Both the position numbers and the translations under genes were made by a program. Under the pieces are notes generated by a model. That model did no database searches. It saw only the letters and a program-made list of their open reading frames with translations, and was not told the origin of the DNA. From positions 1 through 39,413 of the forward strand of contig QCKW01000009.1 of the NCBI GenBank assembly GCA_003215055.1: a stretch of 39,413 nucleotides of DNA. The letters are read 5' to 3'. Of this stretch, positions 37,923-39,413 are shown one piece after another (positions within the stretch are counted from its first letter, which is position 1; every line of letters begins with the position of its first letter). The DNA comes from Pelagibacteraceae bacterium AG-410-N23. Its GTDB lineage: Bacteria; Pseudomonadota; Alphaproteobacteria; Pelagibacterales; Pelagibacteraceae.

Positions 37923-38024
37923 ATGATTAAAAATGATATAACAAAATACACTACTAAGAGTTCTCTCGAAATTGTAGATAGAGGAACAAGGATTGGTGTG
38001 CATACTTATTTCCATGCTGGCTAA
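37923..38024 (+). CDS. Possible 33-residue small protein
   Basis: ATG at 37923 opens a 33-codon frame ending with TAA at 38022-38024, between the cold-shock terminator and tRNA-His. The peptide (MIKNDITKYTTKSSLEIVD...GVHTYFHAG) has balanced composition, unlike the poly-Lys/Asn products of random frames here, and the stretch is visibly richer in G and C than its flanks. A hairpin overlaps its stop codon. The region could instead be part of a non-coding RNA. No family is recognised. Confidence 0.35.
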   Translation: MIKNDITKYTTKSSLEIVDRGTRIGVHTYFHAG

Positions 38025-38031
38025 AGCTAGC
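38016..38031 (+). terminator. Hairpin overlapping the stop of the 33-residue ORF
   Basis: GCTGGC (38016-38021) pairs with GCTAGC (38026-38031) around a TAAA loop that contains the stop codon TAA. A T-rich stretch follows. It may be a weak terminator or an RNA-stabilising stem. Confidence 0.35.
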
Positions 38032-38093
38032 GATTTATCATTTATAATATAATTTAAAATCCACACAAAATAATATAAAAATAAAGAGGATAA

Positions 38094-38168
38094 GCCCGGG
38101 TGGTGTAATGGTTAGCACGGAAGTTTGTGGAACTTTAAGTTTGAGTTCGACTCTCAGCCCGGGTACCA
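38094..38168 (+). tRNA. tRNA-His (anticodon GTG), alphaproteobacterial type with A73
   Basis: Acceptor GCCCGGG (38094-38100) pairs with CCCGGGT (38158-38164), with G1-T72 as a wobble pair. The D-stem is GTGT/GCAC, the anticodon stem GAAGT/ACTTT with loop TTGTGGA, giving GTG at 38127-38129, and the T-arm TTGAG-TTCGACT-CTCAG. The discriminator is A (38165) and CCA is encoded (38166-38168). The genomic base before G1 is A, so no G-1 is encoded. This matches the known alphaproteobacterial tRNA-His lacking G-1 and C73. hisS starts four bases after the CCA. Confidence 0.92.
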
Positions 38169-38172
38169 AAAA

Positions 38173-39413
38173 ATGAATAAAGAAAAAAAATTAATTCCTG
38201 GATTACCTTCAGGATTTGAAGATCGTTGGGATAAAAAACTTCTTCTCAAAAAAAAGCTTTTAAAAGCTATTGAGAAAAATTTTATAAAATTTGGAGCAGT
38301 AGCTCTGGAAACCCCTTCGTTTGAAATTAGTGAAAATATAGGATCTTTTTTGGCAGAAGATAATGCCAATCCTATGTCTGATGTATTCTCATTTCAAGAT
38401 GGAGAAAAAAGCATCACTCTTAGGTATGATCTTTCGAGCCCACTAGCTAGATTCGTTGCTCAAAATAATCAAGAGCTTCCATCAATTTTTAAAAGATACG
38501 CTATTCAAAATGTTTTTAGAAATGAAAAGGCTGGTAATGGAAGGTATAGAGAATTTATGCAAGCAGATTTTGATATAGTAGGAAATGTTAATTCTGCTCA
38601 AGCAAATGCAGAGCTTTGTAATTTAATATCGAGCACTTTGTTAGATTGTGGTTTAAAAAAAGAACAATTTACAATTAATGTAAGTAATAGAAAAATAGTT
38701 CAAGGATTAATCGATGATTTAGAAATATCAGAAGATAAACAATTAAAAGTGATTAGGGCAATTGATAAATTAGATAAACCAGGTTTTGGTCTTAAAGGTG
38801 TTGAAGATCTTCTTAAAAAAGAGAGAAAAGATAAAAGTGGTGCGATCACCAAGGGAGCAGAATTAAATGATGAGCAAGCTTCTCAAATACTTAATTTTTT
38901 AAAAATTAAAGATTTAAAAGAATTAAAAGAAACTTTAAAGAATCCTTTGTCCCAAGAAGGTATAAAAGAATTAGAGCAAGTATTTGAAGTATTGGGTTAC
39001 AGTTCAAATTTAAATCAGGTCAAAACTAGTTTTACAATTGTCAGAGGATTAGCCTATTATTCAGATTTTATTGTTGAAACAAATCTAAATTTTAAAGTTA
39101 CAAATAACACAGGTAAAGAGGTTGATATAGGCAGTATTTGTTCTGGAGGAGCCTATGCAAAATTAATCTCAAGATTTAAAGGTGTAGATATTCCAGGTAC
39201 TGGAATTAGTTTCGGAGTTGATCGACTGTTATTTGCTTTAATGCAATTGGATCAAATAAAAGTAGATAGTCAAAAACCAGTTTTAGTTTGTGTAATGGAT
39301 GAAAAATATCTAAAAAATTATTATGAAATTTTAGACCTATTAAGAAATAACAATATAAATGCTGAAATTTTTTTAGATATAAAGAAAAATTTAGGTAAGC
39401 AACTAACTTTAGC
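38173..39413 (+). CDS. hisS: Histidyl-tRNA synthetase (3' end beyond window)
   Basis: The frame from ATG 38173 is open to the window edge (413 codons visible). It is a class II synthetase of HisRS type: LIPGLPSGFEDRW at the N-terminus, LRYDLSSPLARF, motif 2 FRNEKAGNGRYREFMQADFDIVG near residue 115-137, the histidine-binding region VRGLAYYSDF near 290 (Ala where RGLDYY is common), and motif 3 GISFGVDRLLFAL near 345. This divergent pattern suits the derived alphaproteobacterial HisRS that pairs with A73 tRNA-His. It lies immediately downstream of that tRNA, with no separate leader. Confidence 0.93.
   Translation, partial: MNKEKKLIPGLPSGFEDRWDKKLLLKKKLLKAIEKNFIKFGAVALETPSFEISENIGSFLAEDNANPMSDVFSFQDGEKSITLRYDLSSPLARFVAQNNQELPSIFKRYAIQNVFRNEKAGNGRYREFMQADFDIVGNVNSAQANAELCNLISSTLLDCGLKKEQFTINVSNRKIVQGLIDDLEISEDKQLKVIRAIDKLDKPGFGLKGVEDLLKKERKDKSGAITKGAELNDEQASQILNFLKIKDLKELKETLKNPLSQEGIKELEQVFEVLGYSSNLNQVKTSFTIVRGLAYYSDFIVETNLNFKVTNNTGKEVDIGSICSGGAYAKLISRFKGVDIPGTGISFGVDRLLFALMQLDQIKVDSQKPVLVCVMDEKYLKNYYEILDLLRNNNINAEIFLDIKKNLGKQLTL

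Noticed and set aside
37881-38066. Minus-strand 61-residue frame after the cold-shock gene
   Set aside because: It has no recognisable features and is antisense to the more plausible plus-strand 33-codon frame.
38154-38369. Minus-strand 71-residue frame over the start of hisS
   Set aside because: It lies antisense to a clear HisRS coding region and to the tRNA-His 3' end, with no family features.

Overview
This window is a gene-dense, very AT-rich stretch (roughly 30% GC by eye) of an alphaproteobacterial chromosome. The best fit is a SAR11 / Pelagibacterales bacterium with a streamlined marine genome. Reasons: lysine/asparagine/isoleucine-rich proteins, A-homopolymers throughout, start/stop overlaps at most gene junctions, almost no intergenic DNA, and alphaproteobacterial gene orders (bolA divergent from dnaJ-like/cobS/cobT; murA-DUF2948-hisD-infA; rpmH-rnpA-yidD-yidC-argB-HAD-dapD-dapE). 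No transposon, phage, plasmid or CRISPR feature was seen, and no gene-free stretch exceeds about 270 bases. The genus-level placement is inference from gene content and composition.

Layout. (1) 1-6098, plus strand: a translation operon, infC (3' end), rpmI, rplT, pheS, pheT, lepA. pheT is split by an apparent +1 frameshift at a run of nine A. (2) 6109-12192: an envelope-sugar island around a tRNA-Ser(GGA). The plus-strand half has a GT17-like glycosyltransferase, a 2OG-Fe(II) oxygenase, a GT2 glycosyltransferase and a sugar C-methyltransferase-like protein without its zinc cysteines. The minus-strand half has rmlA, an SDR epimerase/reductase and an rmlC-like epimerase. (3) 12275-15619: gyrB and a RegB/PrrB-type redox sensor kinase. 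(4) 15616-19185: cobT, cobS and a J-domain protein (minus), divergent from bolA. (5) 19174-22763: aroB/aroK (minus), divergent from a small membrane protein and a secreted helical-repeat protein. (6) 22788-24975: def, fmt, truA. (7) 32342 down to 24955, minus strand: an eleven-gene run from rpmH, rnpA, yidD, yidC through argB, a HAD phosphatase, dapD and dapE to a histone-deacetylase-like hydrolase and a SET-domain protein. (8) 32436-33158: a VTT/DedA-type membrane protein, followed by an intergenic sequence that folds on paper into a four-stem cloverleaf. (9) 33404-37434: two small basic proteins, dcd, murA, a DUF2948 protein, hisD and infA. (10) 37441-39413: tRNA-Phe, a cold-shock protein with a terminator, a possible 33-residue ORF, and tRNA-His four bases upstream of hisS, which runs off the window.

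Functionally the window is mostly core: initiation and ribosome proteins, Phe and His charging, formyl-Met handling, lysine/mDAP, arginine and histidine synthesis, the shikimate pathway, peptidoglycan entry, membrane-protein insertion and DNA topology. The points most worth a second look are the poly-A frameshift in the essential pheT, other 9-12 base A tracts (especially in rmlC and at the dcd start), the tRNA-His/hisS junction, the cloverleaf RNA candidate, the zinc-less C-methyltransferase, the SET plus deacetylase pair, and cobS/cobT without other cobalamin genes in view.
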